This document shows positions 8,045 to 17,472 of a DNA stretch of 42,048 nucleotides, piece after piece (position 1 is the stretch's first letter; the number at the start of each line of letters is the position of its first letter). Both the position numbers and the translations under genes were made by a program. Source of the DNA: Bacteroidaceae bacterium (GTDB taxonomy: Bacteria > Bacteroidota > Bacteroidia > Bacteroidales > Bacteroidaceae); the NCBI GenBank assembly GCA_017541265.1, contig JAFXZK010000090.1:1-42048 (forward strand). Reading direction: 5' to 3'. The notes under the pieces are model-generated. The model searched no databases. It had not been told where the DNA came from and saw nothing but the letters and a program-made list of their open reading frames with translations.

Positions 8045-10858
8045 ATGAGCATCAGATTAAACAAAGTAACCAAAGAGTTCAACATCGGACTACAGACGGC
8101 TGTTGAATTTCTCCAGAAGAAAGGCTTCGGCGATGTTGAGGCCAACCCCAACTATAAGATAACCGAAGAGCAATATGCCGCACTGCAGGGCGAATTCAGT
8201 TCCGACAAGGGACTGCGCAAAGAGGCGACGCAGCTCATCCAGCAGCACATCGGGCAAAACAAGAAGGAGCGCAAGGAGCCTAAGCCAAAACCTGTGGAAG
8301 AGGTGCAGATAGAGGCACCCAAGGTAGCTGGCCCAAAGATTCTGGGGCGCATTGACCTGGGCAACGGTCCCAAGGAAACGCCTAAAGAAACGCTCAAGGA
8401 AACGCCCAAGGCAGAGAAGGCTCCCGCCGCTAAGCCAAAGGAAAAGCCTGTTGTGGTGGAGGAAAAGAAGCCCGAACCAAAGCCTGTAAAGAAAGAAGAG
8501 GAAGTCAAGCCCGAACCGAAAAAGGAAGATGTCGCTCCGAAGGAAGCTCCGGCTGCACCAGAGCAAAGCGAGAAGCCTGCCGCTCCAGAAGAGAAAAAGG
8601 AGGAAGAAATCTTCCGCCTCAAACCTGCTGCCAATGCGGTTCCCAGCCTGACCATCAAGGGCAAGATTGACCTGGACAGCCTGAACCAGAACACCCGGCC
8701 GAAGAAGAAGCCGCACGAGGAACGCCGTCGCGAACGCAACGAGGCACAGGGCGGCGACCGCAAGAAGCGCCTCCGCGTGGGCAAGGAACGTGTCGATGTC
8801 AACGCTGTTGCCAACCAGCCCCAGAACAACCAAAAGAAGAAGAGCGGCGGCAATGGTCAGCAGCAGCAACAGCAGAGCCAGAACAATGGCGGCGGAAAGA
8901 ACAAGAAGCAGAAGAACCAGCCCAAGCAGATGCCCCTGCAGCCCGAGGTAAGCGACGAGGAAGTTGCAAAGCAGGTACGCGAGACGCTTGCCCGCCTCAC
9001 CAGTAAAGGCTCAAAGATGGGCAAGGGCGCCAAGTATCGCCGCGAGAAGCGCGAAGCCATACGCCAGGGCATGGAAGAAGAGATGGCGCACGAGGCAGCA
9101 GAGAGCAAGGTGCTCAAGCTGACCGAGTTCGTCACCGCCAACGAACTTGCCACGATGATGAACGTGCCTGTGACGAAGATTATCGCCACCTGCATGAGCA
9201 TCGGCATCATGGTGAGCATCAACCAGCGCATGGATGCCGAGACCATCAACCTCGTGGCAGAGGAGTTCGGCTTCACTACAGAATATGTCAGCGCAGATGT
9301 CACCGCAGCTGTCAGCGAGGTTGAGGACGACGAGGCAGACCTCGTGCCACGCGCTCCCATCGTTACCGTCATGGGTCACGTCGACCATGGTAAGACCTCC
9401 CTCCTTGACTACATCCGCCAGACAAACGTCATCGCGGGCGAGGCAGGCGGCATCACGCAGCACATCGGTGCCTACAACGTGACGCTCGACGACGGACGCC
9501 ATGTGACGTTCCTCGATACACCTGGTCACGAGGCATTCACCGCCATGCGTGCCCGTGGTGCTCAGGTCACGGACATCGCCATCATCATTGTGGCAGCCGA
9601 CGACGACATCATGCCGCAGACGAAGGAAGCCATCGCCCATGCTACAGCAGCAGGCGTGCCCATCGTCTTCGCCATCAACAAGATAGACAAGCCGGGCGCT
9701 AACCCCGACAAGATTAAGGAAGGACTGGCTGCCATGAACTTCCTCGTCGAGGAATGGGGCGGCAAGTACCAGAGCCAGGACATCAGCGCCAAGAAGGGCA
9801 CCGGTGTGAGCGACCTCTTGGAGAAGGTGCTGCTCGAAGCCGAAATGCTCGACCTCAAGGCGAACCCCAACCGCAAGGCGACAGGCTCCATCATCGAGTC
9901 CAGCCTTGACAAGGGCCGTGGCTACGTCGCTACGGTGCTCGTCAGCAACGGCACCCTGCATGTGGGCGACATCCTGCTTGCTGGCACGAACTACGGTCGC
10001 GTGAAGGCCATGCTCAACGAGCGCGGACAGCGCGTGCAGACCATCGGTCCGTCGCAGGCAGCCACAGTGCTCGGCCTCAACGGCGCACCGCAGGCAGGCG
10101 ACTCCTTCCACGTCATGGACTCCGACCAGGAAGCACGCGAGATTGCCAACAAGCGTGAGCAGCTGGCACGCGAACAGGGCTTGCGCACCATGAAGCGTCG
10201 CGGCTTGGAGGAACTGGCTCACAACATCGCACTCGGCGGCGTGCAGGAACTCAACCTCATCGTCAAGGGCGACGTGGACGGCTCTATCGAGGCGCTTGGC
10301 GACTCTCTCATCAAGCTCTCCACCGAGAAGATACAGGTCAACGTCATCTACAAGGCAGTCGGCCAAATCAGCGAAAGCGATGTCAACATGGCTGCCGCTG
10401 CCGAGAACTGCTTTATCGTCGGTTTTCAGGTGCGTCCCTCTGCTGCCGCAAGGAAGCTGGCAGAGCAGATGGACGTCGACATCCGCCTCTACAGCGTCAT
10501 CTACGATGCCATCGAGGAGGTGAAGGATGCTATGGAAGGCATGCTCTCGCCCGAGATAAAGGAAGAGGTGACGGCACAGGTCGAAGTGCGACAGGTTTAC
10601 CACATCACGAAGGTGGGCACCGTGGCCGGCGCATACGTTGTGGACGGCAAGGTCAGCCGCTCGAACAAGGCGCGCGTCATCCGCGACGGTATCGTGGTCT
10701 TCACGGGAGCCATCAACGCGCTGAAGCGTTTCAAGGACGACGTGAAGGAAGTCAGCACCAACTTCGAGTGCGGCATCTCGCTCGTGGGCTACAACGACTT
10801 GCGCGAAGGCGACATGATTGAGACCTTCCAGGAAATCGAAATCAAGGCAACGCTCTAA
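8045..10858 (+). CDS. infB: Translation initiation factor IF-2
   Basis: A 937-residue GTPase that recruits fMet-tRNA to the 30S subunit and promotes subunit joining. An IF2-N domain lies at 1-55. A long charged linker rich in Lys, Pro, Glu and Gln (about 60-335) follows, then a second IF2-N-like domain (about 355-410). The G domain shows GHVDHGKT at 444-451, DTPGHE at 491-496 and NKID at 545-548. The remaining domains up to the fMet-tRNA-binding C-terminus are complete. The linker is long but normal for Bacteroidales. The TAA stop is followed immediately by the start codon of the next gene in the same frame. Confidence 0.97.
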   Translation: MSIRLNKVTKEFNIGLQTAVEFLQKKGFGDVEANPNYKITEEQYAALQGEFSSDKGLRKEATQLIQQHIGQNKKERKEPKPKPVEEVQIEAPKVAGPKILGRIDLGNGPKETPKETLKETPKAEKAPAAKPKEKPVVVEEKKPEPKPVKKEEEVKPEPKKEDVAPKEAPAAPEQSEKPAAPEEKKEEEIFRLKPAANAVPSLTIKGKIDLDSLNQNTRPKKKPHEERRRERNEAQGGDRKKRLRVGKERVDVNAVANQPQNNQKKKSGGNGQQQQQQSQNNGGGKNKKQKNQPKQMPLQPEVSDEEVAKQVRETLARLTSKGSKMGKGAKYRREKREAIRQGMEEEMAHEAAESKVLKLTEFVTANELATMMNVPVTKIIATCMSIGIMVSINQRMDAETINLVAEEFGFTTEYVSADVTAAVSEVEDDEADLVPRAPIVTVMGHVDHGKTSLLDYIRQTNVIAGEAGGITQHIGAYNVTLDDGRHVTFLDTPGHEAFTAMRARGAQVTDIAIIIVAADDDIMPQTKEAIAHATAAGVPIVFAINKIDKPGANPDKIKEGLAAMNFLVEEWGGKYQSQDISAKKGTGVSDLLEKVLLEAEMLDLKANPNRKATGSIIESSLDKGRGYVATVLVSNGTLHVGDILLAGTNYGRVKAMLNERGQRVQTIGPSQAATVLGLNGAPQAGDSFHVMDSDQEAREIANKREQLAREQGLRTMKRRGLEELAHNIALGGVQELNLIVKGDVDGSIEALGDSLIKLSTEKIQVNVIYKAVGQISESDVNMAAAAENCFIVGFQVRPSAAARKLAEQMDVDIRLYSVIYDAIEEVKDAMEGMLSPEIKEEVTAQVEVRQVYHITKVGTVAGAYVVDGKVSRSNKARVIRDGIVVFTGAINALKRFKDDVKEVSTNFECGISLVGYNDLREGDMIETFQEIEIKATL

Positions 10859-11341
10859 GTGGACATCCTCCTGCTCATACTTCTTGCCGTTGGCTTCGTC
10901 ACGGGACTCTTTTCGGGAGCTGTCAGGCAGGTCATCTCGCTTGTAGCTTTCGTGATGGGTTTTGTCATAGCCTGCCTCTATTACTACCGACTGGGAGAAA
11001 TGTTGAGCCAGACAGTGCCCATGTCTATGCCGACGTTCTGGCGGGTGGTGGCTTTCCTGCTGCTGTGGGTCATCGTGCCTATTCTCGCGCAGATTCTCAG
11101 CGCCATACTCACGTCGATGCTCGACAACCTGATGGCCCTGGGGGTGCTCAACCGGCTGCTGGGCGGCATTCTTGGCGTGGCAAAGTATGCCCTCGTGCTC
11201 GGCACGTTCATCTGGTTCTTCTCTTCCGTACACCTGATAACGGAGGAAACCCTGCAGGAATCGAAACTCTGCAAACCACTCAAAGCAGTGCCTGAATACA
11301 TATATAATAATATACTTGACAAACACCCTGAAACTGAATAA
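10859..11341 (+). CDS. CvpA family inner-membrane protein
   Basis: A 160-residue protein with four predicted membrane helices (about 1-20, 23-42, 58-80 and 100-125) and a short polar tail, matching the CvpA/colicin V production family. CvpA proteins are linked to membrane homeostasis and biofilm traits, but their biochemical role is unclear. The start is GTG at 10859, directly after the infB stop and in the same frame. No ATG lies before the first helix, so GTG is preferred and translation is probably coupled to infB. A 22-base palindrome array begins 7 bases after its stop. Confidence 0.8.
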   Translation: MDILLLILLAVGFVTGLFSGAVRQVISLVAFVMGFVIACLYYYRLGEMLSQTVPMSMPTFWRVVAFLLLWVIVPILAQILSAILTSMLDNLMALGVLNRLLGGILGVAKYALVLGTFIWFFSSVHLITEETLQESKLCKPLKAVPEYIYNNILDKHPETE

Positions 11342-11347
11342 GATAAC

Positions 11348-11457
11348 AAGTACGCGGACTTGTGCCAATAAGTACGCGGACTTATGCCAATAAGTACACG
11401 TTCTTATGGAGATAAGTACACGGACTTATGACGATAAGTACACGGACTTATTTCGGC
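11348..11457. repeat. 22-base-period palindrome array 1 (5 units)
   Basis: Five units begin at 11348, 11370, 11392, 11414 and 11436, exactly 22 bases apart. Each is a 14-base core plus an 8-base linker. Cores are AAGTACGCGGACTT (twice), AAGTACACGTTCTT and AAGTACACGGACTT (twice). Linkers are GTGCCAAT, ATGCCAAT, ATGGAGAT, ATGACGAT and ATTTCGGC. Cores are near-palindromic and, with flanking AT, give 5-6 bp stems (ATAAGT/ACTTAT). The array fills the gap between cvpA and sufB and ends 14 bases before the sufB ATG. No clear TAnnTTTG promoter is present. The same cores occur in the array at 35004. Confidence 0.92.
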
Positions 11458-11471
11458 TTCGTGAATAGCCT

Positions 11472-12926
11472 ATGAGTGAAAGGAACAGCTTCGTGCGTGA
11501 GGTGGCGGAGAAGAAGTACGAGTACGGCTTCACCACCGACGTGCAGACGGACATCATCGAGAAGGGACTTTCGGAGGACGTCGTTCGCCTCATCTCCCAG
11601 AAGAAGGGAGAACCCGACTGGCTCCTGGAGTTCCGCCTGAACGCCTACCGCTACTGGCTCACGCTCGAACAGCCCACTTGGGGACACCTGAAGATGCCGC
11701 CCATCGACTACCAAGCCATCAGCTACTATGCGGCTCCGGCCCAAAAGCCAGCCACTGTGGTCGGCGCTTCTTCCGCCGACCTCGACCCCGAACTCATCAA
11801 GACCTTCGACAAGCTGGGCATACCCTTGGAGGAGCGCATGGCACTGGCAGGCACAGCCGTCGATGCCGTGATGGACTCGGTGAGCGTCAAGACGACGTTC
11901 CGCGAGAAGCTCCGCGAGAAGGGCATCATCTTCTGCTCCATCAGCGAGGCAGTGCGCGAACATCCTGACTTGGTGCGCGAGTACCTCGGCAGCGTCGTTC
12001 CCTACAGGGACAACTTCTTTGCCGCCCTCAACTCCGCAGTCTTCAGCGACGGCTCCTTCGTCTATATCCCCAAAGGTGTGCGCTGCCCGATGGAACTCAG
12101 TACCTACTTCCGCATCAATGCACGCGGCACGGGTCAGTTCGAGCGGACACTCATCGTGTGCGACGACGACGCCTACGTCAGCTACCTCGAGGGCTGCACC
12201 GCCCCCGTGCGCGACGAGAATCAGCTTCACGCCGCCATCGTGGAGATTGTGGTGAAGGAACGGGCTGAAGTGAAGTACAGCACGGTGCAGAACTGGTACC
12301 CAGGCGACAGCGAGGGCAAGGGCGGCGTGCTCAACCTCGTCACCAAGCGCGGTCACTTGCGCGGCAGGGACAGCCGTCTCTCATGGACACAGGTAGAGAC
12401 AGGCAGCGCCATCACTTGGAAGTATCCGAGCTGTGTGCTCTCAGGCGACGGCTCTCAAGCAGAGTTCTACAGCGTCGCCGTCACCAACAACTATCAGCAG
12501 GCCGACACGGGCACGAAGATGATACACATCGGCAAGAACACCCGCAGCACCATCATCAGCAAGGGCATCAGCGCAGGCAAGAGCCAAAACGCCTATCGGG
12601 GATTGGTCAAGGTGGCATCCACAGCCGACAACGCACGCAACTACAGCAGCTGCGACTCGCTCTTGCTCGGCAGCCAATGCGGAGCGCACACCTTCCCCTA
12701 CATGGATGTACACAACGACACGGCGGTAGTGGAACATGAGGCAACGACAAGCAAAATAAGCGAAGACCAGCTCTTCTATTGCAACCAGCGCGGCATCAAC
12801 ACGGAGGAAGCCGTCTCGCTCATCGTCAACGGCTACGCAAAGGAAGTCATCAACAAGCTCCCGATGGAGTTCGCTGTCGAGGCGCAGAAGCTCCTCGGCG
12901 TCAGCCTCGAGGGCAGCGTGGGGTGA
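11472..12926 (+). CDS. sufB: Fe-S cluster assembly scaffold protein SufB
   Basis: A 484-residue cytoplasmic protein of the SufBCD complex, which builds iron-sulfur clusters from SufS-derived sulfur. The SufB/SufD beta-helix region spans about 190-450, with [14 protein letters not shown] near 215, YLEGCTAP near 238 and the conserved C-terminal block [14 protein letters not shown] near 430. The ATG at 11472 gives a normal SufB start, [11 protein letters not shown]. sufC begins 16 bases after the stop. The gene follows cvpA after the 22-base array and may be read from the rimP operon or from a weak promoter I cannot identify. Confidence 0.96.
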   Translation: MSERNSFVREVAEKKYEYGFTTDVQTDIIEKGLSEDVVRLISQKKGEPDWLLEFRLNAYRYWLTLEQPTWGHLKMPPIDYQAISYYAAPAQKPATVVGASSADLDPELIKTFDKLGIPLEERMALAGTAVDAVMDSVSVKTTFREKLREKGIIFCSISEAVREHPDLVREYLGSVVPYRDNFFAALNSAVFSDGSFVYIPKGVRCPMELSTYFRINARGTGQFERTLIVCDDDAYVSYLEGCTAPVRDENQLHAAIVEIVVKERAEVKYSTVQNWYPGDSEGKGGVLNLVTKRGHLRGRDSRLSWTQVETGSAITWKYPSCVLSGDGSQAEFYSVAVTNNYQQADTGTKMIHIGKNTRSTIISKGISAGKSQNAYRGLVKVASTADNARNYSSCDSLLLGSQCGAHTFPYMDVHNDTAVVEHEATTSKISEDQLFYCNQRGINTEEAVSLIVNGYAKEVINKLPMEFAVEAQKLLGVSLEGSVG

Positions 12927-12942
12927 TTGAAAATTGAAAGTT

Positions 12943-13707
12943 GTGTTAGAAGTTAAGAACTTACATGCCAGCATCAATGGCAAAGAAATACTGAAAGGCA
13001 TCAACCTGACCGTCAAGGACGGCGAGGTTCATGCCGTCATGGGACTCAACGGCGCAGGCAAGAGTACGCTCTCCAACGTCATCGTGGGTCACCCTGCCTA
13101 CGAGGTGACGGAGGGCAGCATCACCTTCAACGGGAAAGACTTACTACAGCTCAAGCCCGAGGAACGCGCCCACGAAGGCATCTTCCTGAGCTTCCAGCAG
13201 CCAGTCGAGATACCGGGCGTGTCGATGGTCAACTTCATGCGTGCCGCCCTCAATGCCAAGCGCAAGTACCAAGGGCTTGACCCGATTCCAGCGGGCGACT
13301 TCCTCAAACTCATGCGCGAGAAGCGGAGCATCGTTGAGCTGGACAGCAAGCTCACGAGCCGCAGCGTGAACGAAGGCTTCTCGGGCGGCGAAAAGAAGCG
13401 CAACGAGATATTCCAGATGGCAATGCTCGAACCGTTGCTGACCATCCTCGACGAAACAGACAGCGGCCTCGATGTGGATGCCCTGCGCGTCGTGGCAGAA
13501 GGCTTCAACAAGCTGCGTCGCCCCGAATCGAGTGCCATCGTCATCACCCACTACCAGCGCCTGCTCGACTACTTGAAGCCAGACGTTGTGCATGTCCTCA
13601 TCGACGGTCGCATCGTCAAGACCGGCGGCCCGGAGCTTGCCGTCGAAATAGAGAACCGAGGCTTTGACTGGATAATTAGAAGTGAGAGGGATGAGGTTAG
13701 AGGTTAG
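12943..13707 (+). CDS. sufC: Fe-S cluster assembly ATPase SufC
   Basis: A 254-residue ABC-type ATPase that drives the SufBCD scaffold. The Walker A sequence GLNGAGKST is at about 34-42, the signature SGGEKKRNEI near 149, and Walker B ILDETDSGLD near 170. I chose GTG at 12943 because it gives MLEVKNLHA, the usual N-terminus of SufC. A TTG three codons upstream (12934) would add residues not normally present. The downstream gap to sufD contains several GGATT-type palindromes. Confidence 0.93.
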   Translation: MLEVKNLHASINGKEILKGINLTVKDGEVHAVMGLNGAGKSTLSNVIVGHPAYEVTEGSITFNGKDLLQLKPEERAHEGIFLSFQQPVEIPGVSMVNFMRAALNAKRKYQGLDPIPAGDFLKLMREKRSIVELDSKLTSRSVNEGFSGGEKKRNEIFQMAMLEPLLTILDETDSGLDVDALRVVAEGFNKLRRPESSAIVITHYQRLLDYLKPDVVHVLIDGRIVKTGGPELAVEIENRGFDWIIRSERDEVRG

Positions 13708-13718
13708 AAGTTACCGTT

Positions 13719-13895
13719 CGGGCGGATTTGCAATCCGCCCGCAGAGAATATAGGGATTTATAATCCCGCAACATATAATATAATACGCATTACAAATGCT
13801 TATATTCAACTCTGTCGGATTGCAAATCCGACAGAACGAGAAAGCATTATAGCGTCATTACGAAAGGGGCGTTATCCCGTAATTACGTTATAACG
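13719..13895. repeat. Cluster of GGATT-N3-AATCC and other palindromes between sufC and sufD
   Basis: Three palindromes share a GGATT-N3-AATCC centre. They have 10-base arms at 13719-13741 (CGGGCGGATT, loop TGC), 6-base arms at 13753-13767 (GGGATT, loop TAT), and 10-base arms at 13812-13834 (CTGTCGGATT, loop GCA). Near sufD lie two perfect 10-base palindromes, CGTAATTACG (13878-13887) and CGTTATAACG (13886-13895), and an imperfect relative, CGTCATTACG, at 13854. No promoter consensus is seen. They resemble REP-like intergenic palindromes. Confidence 0.85.
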
Positions 13896-13906
13896 AAAAA
13901 GAAACT

Positions 13907-15124
13907 ATGAGTGCCGAAAAGCAATACACCGACTTCTACGCAGAGGTGCGCGAAACCATCGCCGCCCGCAGTTGCGACGAGATGAATGCCTGCCGCGAGA
14001 AAGCCTTGCAGACATTCGCCGCGCAGGGCTTCCCTTCGCCAAAGATGGAGCGCTACCGCTATGCGAAGGTCGAGGCAGACTTCTCGCCGAACTACGGCAT
14101 TGCCCTCGCGCCACTTGCAGGACCTCTCCCACCCTATTGCTTCCGTATCGCCGATGCCGACCCTCGCGTGCGCGTATTATATAATAATGTAGCGGATGCA
14201 GCCGACAGCATCGTTGCCTTGAACACTTTGCTCTCTGTCGATACGCTCGTCGTGCATGTGCCGCGAGGCATTAAGGTGGAGCATCCCATACAAATCAGCA
14301 ACATCCTGAAGGGCGAGCACGACACGATGGTGAGCCGCCGTATCCTCATCGTGATGGACGAGTTGGCAGAGGCTGACGTCATCATCACCGACCGCGCAGC
14401 AAGCCAGAGCCGCTTCCTGACGAACCAAGTCATCGAGGTCGTGATGGGCGACGGCTCGCACCTCAGCCTTTATGAGATAGAGGAAACACATCTGCTCTGC
14501 ACCCGCTATGGCAGCGTCTTCGTGCAGCAGGGCAGGAACAGTAGTTTGCACCATACCAGCCTGACGCTCTTCAACGGCCACACCCGGGGTCGCCTCGACG
14601 TGCAGCTGCAAGGCGAAGGGAGCGAGGTGACAGCCAACGGCTGCGTCATTGCCGACAAGATGCAGCGCGTGGACAACAACACGCTCATCGACCATCAAGT
14701 GCCTCACTGCCAAAGCAGCGAGCTGTATAAGTACGTCCTCGACGACAGCGCAGTCGGTGCCTTTGCCGGAAAGGTGTTGGTACGCGAAGGAGCGCAGAAG
14801 ACGATAAGCAAAGAGACGAACGCCAACCTCTGCGCCACACGCTCCGCCCGCATGTACTCGCAGCCGATGCTCGAAATCTATGCCGACGACGTGCAGTGCA
14901 GCCACGGCAGCACCGTAGGGCAGATGGACGAGGCAGCCCTCTTCTACATGCGGCAGCGCGGCATCGACGAGCCGGAAGCCCGTCTGCTGCTCAAGGCCGC
15001 GTTCATCACCGAAGTCATTGAAACCATTCCTCTCCTGTCGCTCCGCGACCGACTGCATGTGCTGGTCGATAAGCGTCTGAGGGGAGAACTAAGCAAATGT
15101 GAAGGATGCAAACTATGCAAATGA
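13907..15124 (+). CDS. sufD: Fe-S cluster assembly protein SufD
   Basis: A 405-residue partner of SufB and SufC in the Fe-S scaffold complex. The N-terminal helical part (1-100) is followed by the SufB/SufD beta-helix core (about 130-370), with VPHCQSSELYKYVLDDSAVGAFAGKV near 265 (shown only in part by the family motif QSSELYK) and the ending FYMRQRGI near 350. The last residues, CEGCKLCK, form a CxxCxxC-like tail. Its TGA stop overlaps the ATG of the next gene (ATGA at 15121-15124). This indicates translational coupling to a membrane acyltransferase that is not normally part of suf. Confidence 0.95.
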   Translation: MSAEKQYTDFYAEVRETIAARSCDEMNACREKALQTFAAQGFPSPKMERYRYAKVEADFSPNYGIALAPLAGPLPPYCFRIADADPRVRVLYNNVADAADSIVALNTLLSVDTLVVHVPRGIKVEHPIQISNILKGEHDTMVSRRILIVMDELAEADVIITDRAASQSRFLTNQVIEVVMGDGSHLSLYEIEETHLLCTRYGSVFVQQGRNSSLHHTSLTLFNGHTRGRLDVQLQGEGSEVTANGCVIADKMQRVDNNTLIDHQVPHCQSSELYKYVLDDSAVGAFAGKVLVREGAQKTISKETNANLCATRSARMYSQPMLEIYADDVQCSHGSTVGQMDEAALFYMRQRGIDEPEARLLLKAAFITEVIETIPLLSLRDRLHVLVDKRLRGELSKCEGCKLCK

Positions 15125-16125
15125 AAAACTATGAGATTTCTCTAACAGAGTCGATGGCAATGAAAGGCATTGCCATAATCGCCATGCTGGTGCACCATCT
15201 GTTCTACGACACCATGGAATATGGGGCATTGGTGAACCATATCGCATGGTTAGGCAAGGCCTGTGTCGCGATATTCCTGTTTCTGTCGGGTTATGGACTT
15301 ACCTACCAGTATATGCGAGCCGAAGACAACAAAACCGTTCGCGGCACCATGAAATTCCTTTGCCGGCGATTCACCAAGTTCTACCTTAACTACTGGATTG
15401 TCTTCCTGATTGCTGTTCCTCTGGGCGTGTTTGTCTTCGGACGCACACTGGACGTGCCATACGGGACGGACAACAACCACCTGCTGATGCTGCTGACGGA
15501 CTTCCTGGGACTGAACTTATATGAATCGTACAACATTACCTGGTGGTTCAACCGCGTGATTATCATTTTCTACCTGCTGTTCCCCCTGCTGTTCAAGTTC
15601 ACGTCATACAAGCCGCTTGCTTTGCTGGGCCTTCCCTTTGCATACCTGGAGTGTACCTTCTGTCCCTTCTATTTCGGCATTGTTGCCTCGAGGTATCGGG
15701 AAGACGTGAACCGCTTTCTGAACCGGCTGCCAGCATGGAGCATCATCCTGACGTCCGCTGTGATGATTGTCGTTCTGTGCTTTGTGCGCCAGCTCTCCCC
15801 CATACCCTATCTGCAAGGCACCAACATAGATGCGCTGACAACGGTTTTCCTGTCACTGCTGATTGTCAGCTGGGCAAACGTCCGCCACACGGAATATCGG
15901 GTGCTGACCTTTCTGGGAAAGCATTCCAGGGAAATGTATCTCTGTCACACGTTCATCTACCTGTACTTCTTCAGTGACTTCATTTACCAATTCAAATACC
16001 CTGTGCTTATAGTGCTGGCGCTGATCATCTGTTCGCTGGCAGTGTCTATTGCAATCGAACAGCTGAAGAAGTGCATCTCTTTCTATAAGTTCCAAGACTA
16101 CCTGCTCCGCAAGATTACGCAATGA
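15121..16125 (+). CDS. Membrane acyltransferase (acyltransferase 3 / OafA-like) inside the suf operon
   Basis: A 334-residue integral membrane protein with about ten hydrophobic segments. MKGIAIIAMLVHHLFYD near the N-terminus carries the paired His seen in acyltransferase-3 proteins, followed by FLSGYGLTYQY and an Arg-rich loop (FLCRRFTKFYLNYW). The family transfers acetyl or other acyl groups to cell-surface polysaccharides or lipids. The ATG at 15121 overlaps the sufD stop and is preferred over the in-frame ATGs at 15106 and 15115. Its own TGA (16123-16125) overlaps the sufS ATG at 16122. It also appears poorer in G/C at third positions than its neighbours, suggesting later insertion. The acyl substrate is unknown. 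Confidence 0.8.
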   Translation: MKNYEISLTESMAMKGIAIIAMLVHHLFYDTMEYGALVNHIAWLGKACVAIFLFLSGYGLTYQYMRAEDNKTVRGTMKFLCRRFTKFYLNYWIVFLIAVPLGVFVFGRTLDVPYGTDNNHLLMLLTDFLGLNLYESYNITWWFNRVIIIFYLLFPLLFKFTSYKPLALLGLPFAYLECTFCPFYFGIVASRYREDVNRFLNRLPAWSIILTSAVMIVVLCFVRQLSPIPYLQGTNIDALTTVFLSLLIVSWANVRHTEYRVLTFLGKHSREMYLCHTFIYLYFFSDFIYQFKYPVLIVLALIICSLAVSIAIEQLKKCISFYKFQDYLLRKITQ

Positions 16126-17372
16126 ACGACACAGACAAGATAAGACAAGACTTTCCCATCCTCCAGAAGGTCATATACGGGAAGTACCCGCTGGTGTATC
16201 TCGACAATGCGGCGACGACGCAAAAGCCGCGACAGGTCGTGGAGGCCATGACGGAGGAGTACTACAACGTCAACGCCAACGTGCATCGCGGCGTGCATTT
16301 CCTCTCGCAGAAGGCCACAGAGCTTCACGAGGCGTCGCGCGAGACGGTGCGCCGCTTCCTGAACGCCCGCAGCACGAGTGAGATTGTCTTCACTCGCGGC
16401 ACCACCGAGAGCATCAACCTCGTGGCATCGTGCTTCGGGCAAGCCTTTATGAAGGAGGGCGACGAGGTCATCCTCTCCGAGATGGAACACCACAGCAACA
16501 TCGTCTCGTGGCAGCTTCTGCAGGCAAGGCAGGGCATCCGCCTGCGCATCGTCCCCATCACCGACGACGGACGGCTCCGCATGGACGAGTACGAGAAGCT
16601 CTTCAACGAGCGCACACGCATCGTCAGCATCACCCACATCAGTAATGTGCTGGGCACGGTCAACCCCATCGAAGACATCATCCGCATCGCCCACGAGCAC
16701 GGCGTGCCCGTCCTCATCGACGGTGCACAGAGCACACCCCACACGCACATTGACGTGCAGAAACTCGACTGCGACTTCTTCGCTTTCAGCGGCCACAAGA
16801 TATACGGGCCAACGGGCATCGGTGTGCTTTACGGCAAAGAGCAATGGCTGGACCGCATCCCGCCCTATATGGGCGGCGGCGAAATGATAAAGACCGTCAG
16901 CTTCGAGCGTACCACCTTCAACGAGCTTCCCTACAAGTTCGAGGCAGGCACGCCCGACTACGTTGCCTCCACTGGCCTCGCCCGCGCCCTCGACTACGTC
17001 AGTTCCGTAGGCTTCGATTGTATCGAAGCTCACGAGCGCGACCTCACCGCCTACGCCCTCCAGCGCATGAGCGAGATAGAGGGCATGAACATCTTCGGCC
17101 CCAAAGACATCAAGGAGCACGCCGCGGTAATTAGCTTCCTAGTCTCCCTCCCTTTAAGGGAGGGCCGGGGTGGGTCTATCCACCACCTCGACATGGGCAC
17201 CCTGCTCGACCGCCTCGGCATCGCCATCCGCACAGGCCATCATTGCGCCGAACCCCTCATGCGTCGCCTCGGCATCGAGGGCACCTGCCGCGCCAGCTTT
17301 GCCCTCTACAACACACACCAGGACATTGATGCCCTTGTTGCAGGCATCAAGCGTGTCAGTCAGATGTTTTAA
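16122..17372 (+). CDS. sufS: Cysteine desulfurase SufS with a repeat-derived insertion
   Basis: A 416-residue PLP enzyme that takes sulfur from cysteine for SufBCD. The PLP lysine is Lys226 in SGHKIYGP, and the active-site cysteine is Cys375 in RTGHHCAEP. The remaining sequence is canonical (YLDNAATTQKP at the start). Residues about 342-352 (SLPLREGRGGS) replace the one or two residues usually found between the FLV strand and the IHHLDMG segment. They are encoded by a palindromic element (17145-17177), keep the frame, and lie on the strand before the active-site loop. The gene is coupled to the acyltransferase by an ATGA overlap and is followed by the third 22-base array. Confidence 0.95.
   Translation: MNDTDKIRQDFPILQKVIYGKYPLVYLDNAATTQKPRQVVEAMTEEYYNVNANVHRGVHFLSQKATELHEASRETVRRFLNARSTSEIVFTRGTTESINLVASCFGQAFMKEGDEVILSEMEHHSNIVSWQLLQARQGIRLRIVPITDDGRLRMDEYEKLFNERTRIVSITHISNVLGTVNPIEDIIRIAHEHGVPVLIDGAQSTPHTHIDVQKLDCDFFAFSGHKIYGPTGIGVLYGKEQWLDRIPPYMGGGEMIKTVSFERTTFNELPYKFEAGTPDYVASTGLARALDYVSSVGFDCIEAHERDLTAYALQRMSEIEGMNIFGPKDIKEHAAVISFLVSLPLREGRGGSIHHLDMGTLLDRLGIAIRTGHHCAEPLMRRLGIEGTCRASFALYNTHQDIDALVAGIKRVSQMF
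17145..17177. repeat. Palindromic GC-rich element inserted in frame in sufS
   Basis: CCCTCCCTTTAAGGGAGGG is nearly a perfect palindrome and is followed by CCGGGGTGGGTCT. Its form is that of dispersed intergenic elements of Bacteroidetes genomes, and a related TTCCCCTTAAGGGGA occurs at 22808-22822. Here it is translated as part of SufS. Confidence 0.8.
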
Positions 17373-17383
17373 GGATAAAGGAA

Positions 17384-17465
17384 AATTAGGCGTGCCTAAT
17401 TTGCGAATTAGGCACGCCTAGTTGGTAATTTAGGTTAACCTAGTTGGCAAATTAGGTTAACCTGT
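17384..17465. repeat. 22-base-period palindrome array 3 (4 units, different core)
   Basis: TTAGG of each unit starts at 17386, 17408, 17430 and 17452, exactly 22 bases apart. The 14-base cores are TTAGGCGTGCCTAA, TTAGGCACGCCTAG, TTAGGTTAACCTAG and TTAGGTTAACCTGT, each a palindrome or nearly so. The 8-base linkers are TTTGCGAA, TTGGTAAT and TTGGCAAA. It lies between the convergent sufS and AraC-type genes. The last unit is followed by a T run and could end transcription from the plus side. Confidence 0.92.
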
Positions 17466-17472
17466 TTTTCTG

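Noticed and set aside
11348-11457. CRISPR-like array
   Set aside because: The period is 22 bases with a 14-base palindromic core and conserved, non-unique 8-base linkers. There are no unique spacers and no cas genes in the window.
12934-12942. TTG start for SufC
   Set aside because: GTG at 12943 gives MLEVKNLHA, the usual SufC start; the extra MKV has no support.
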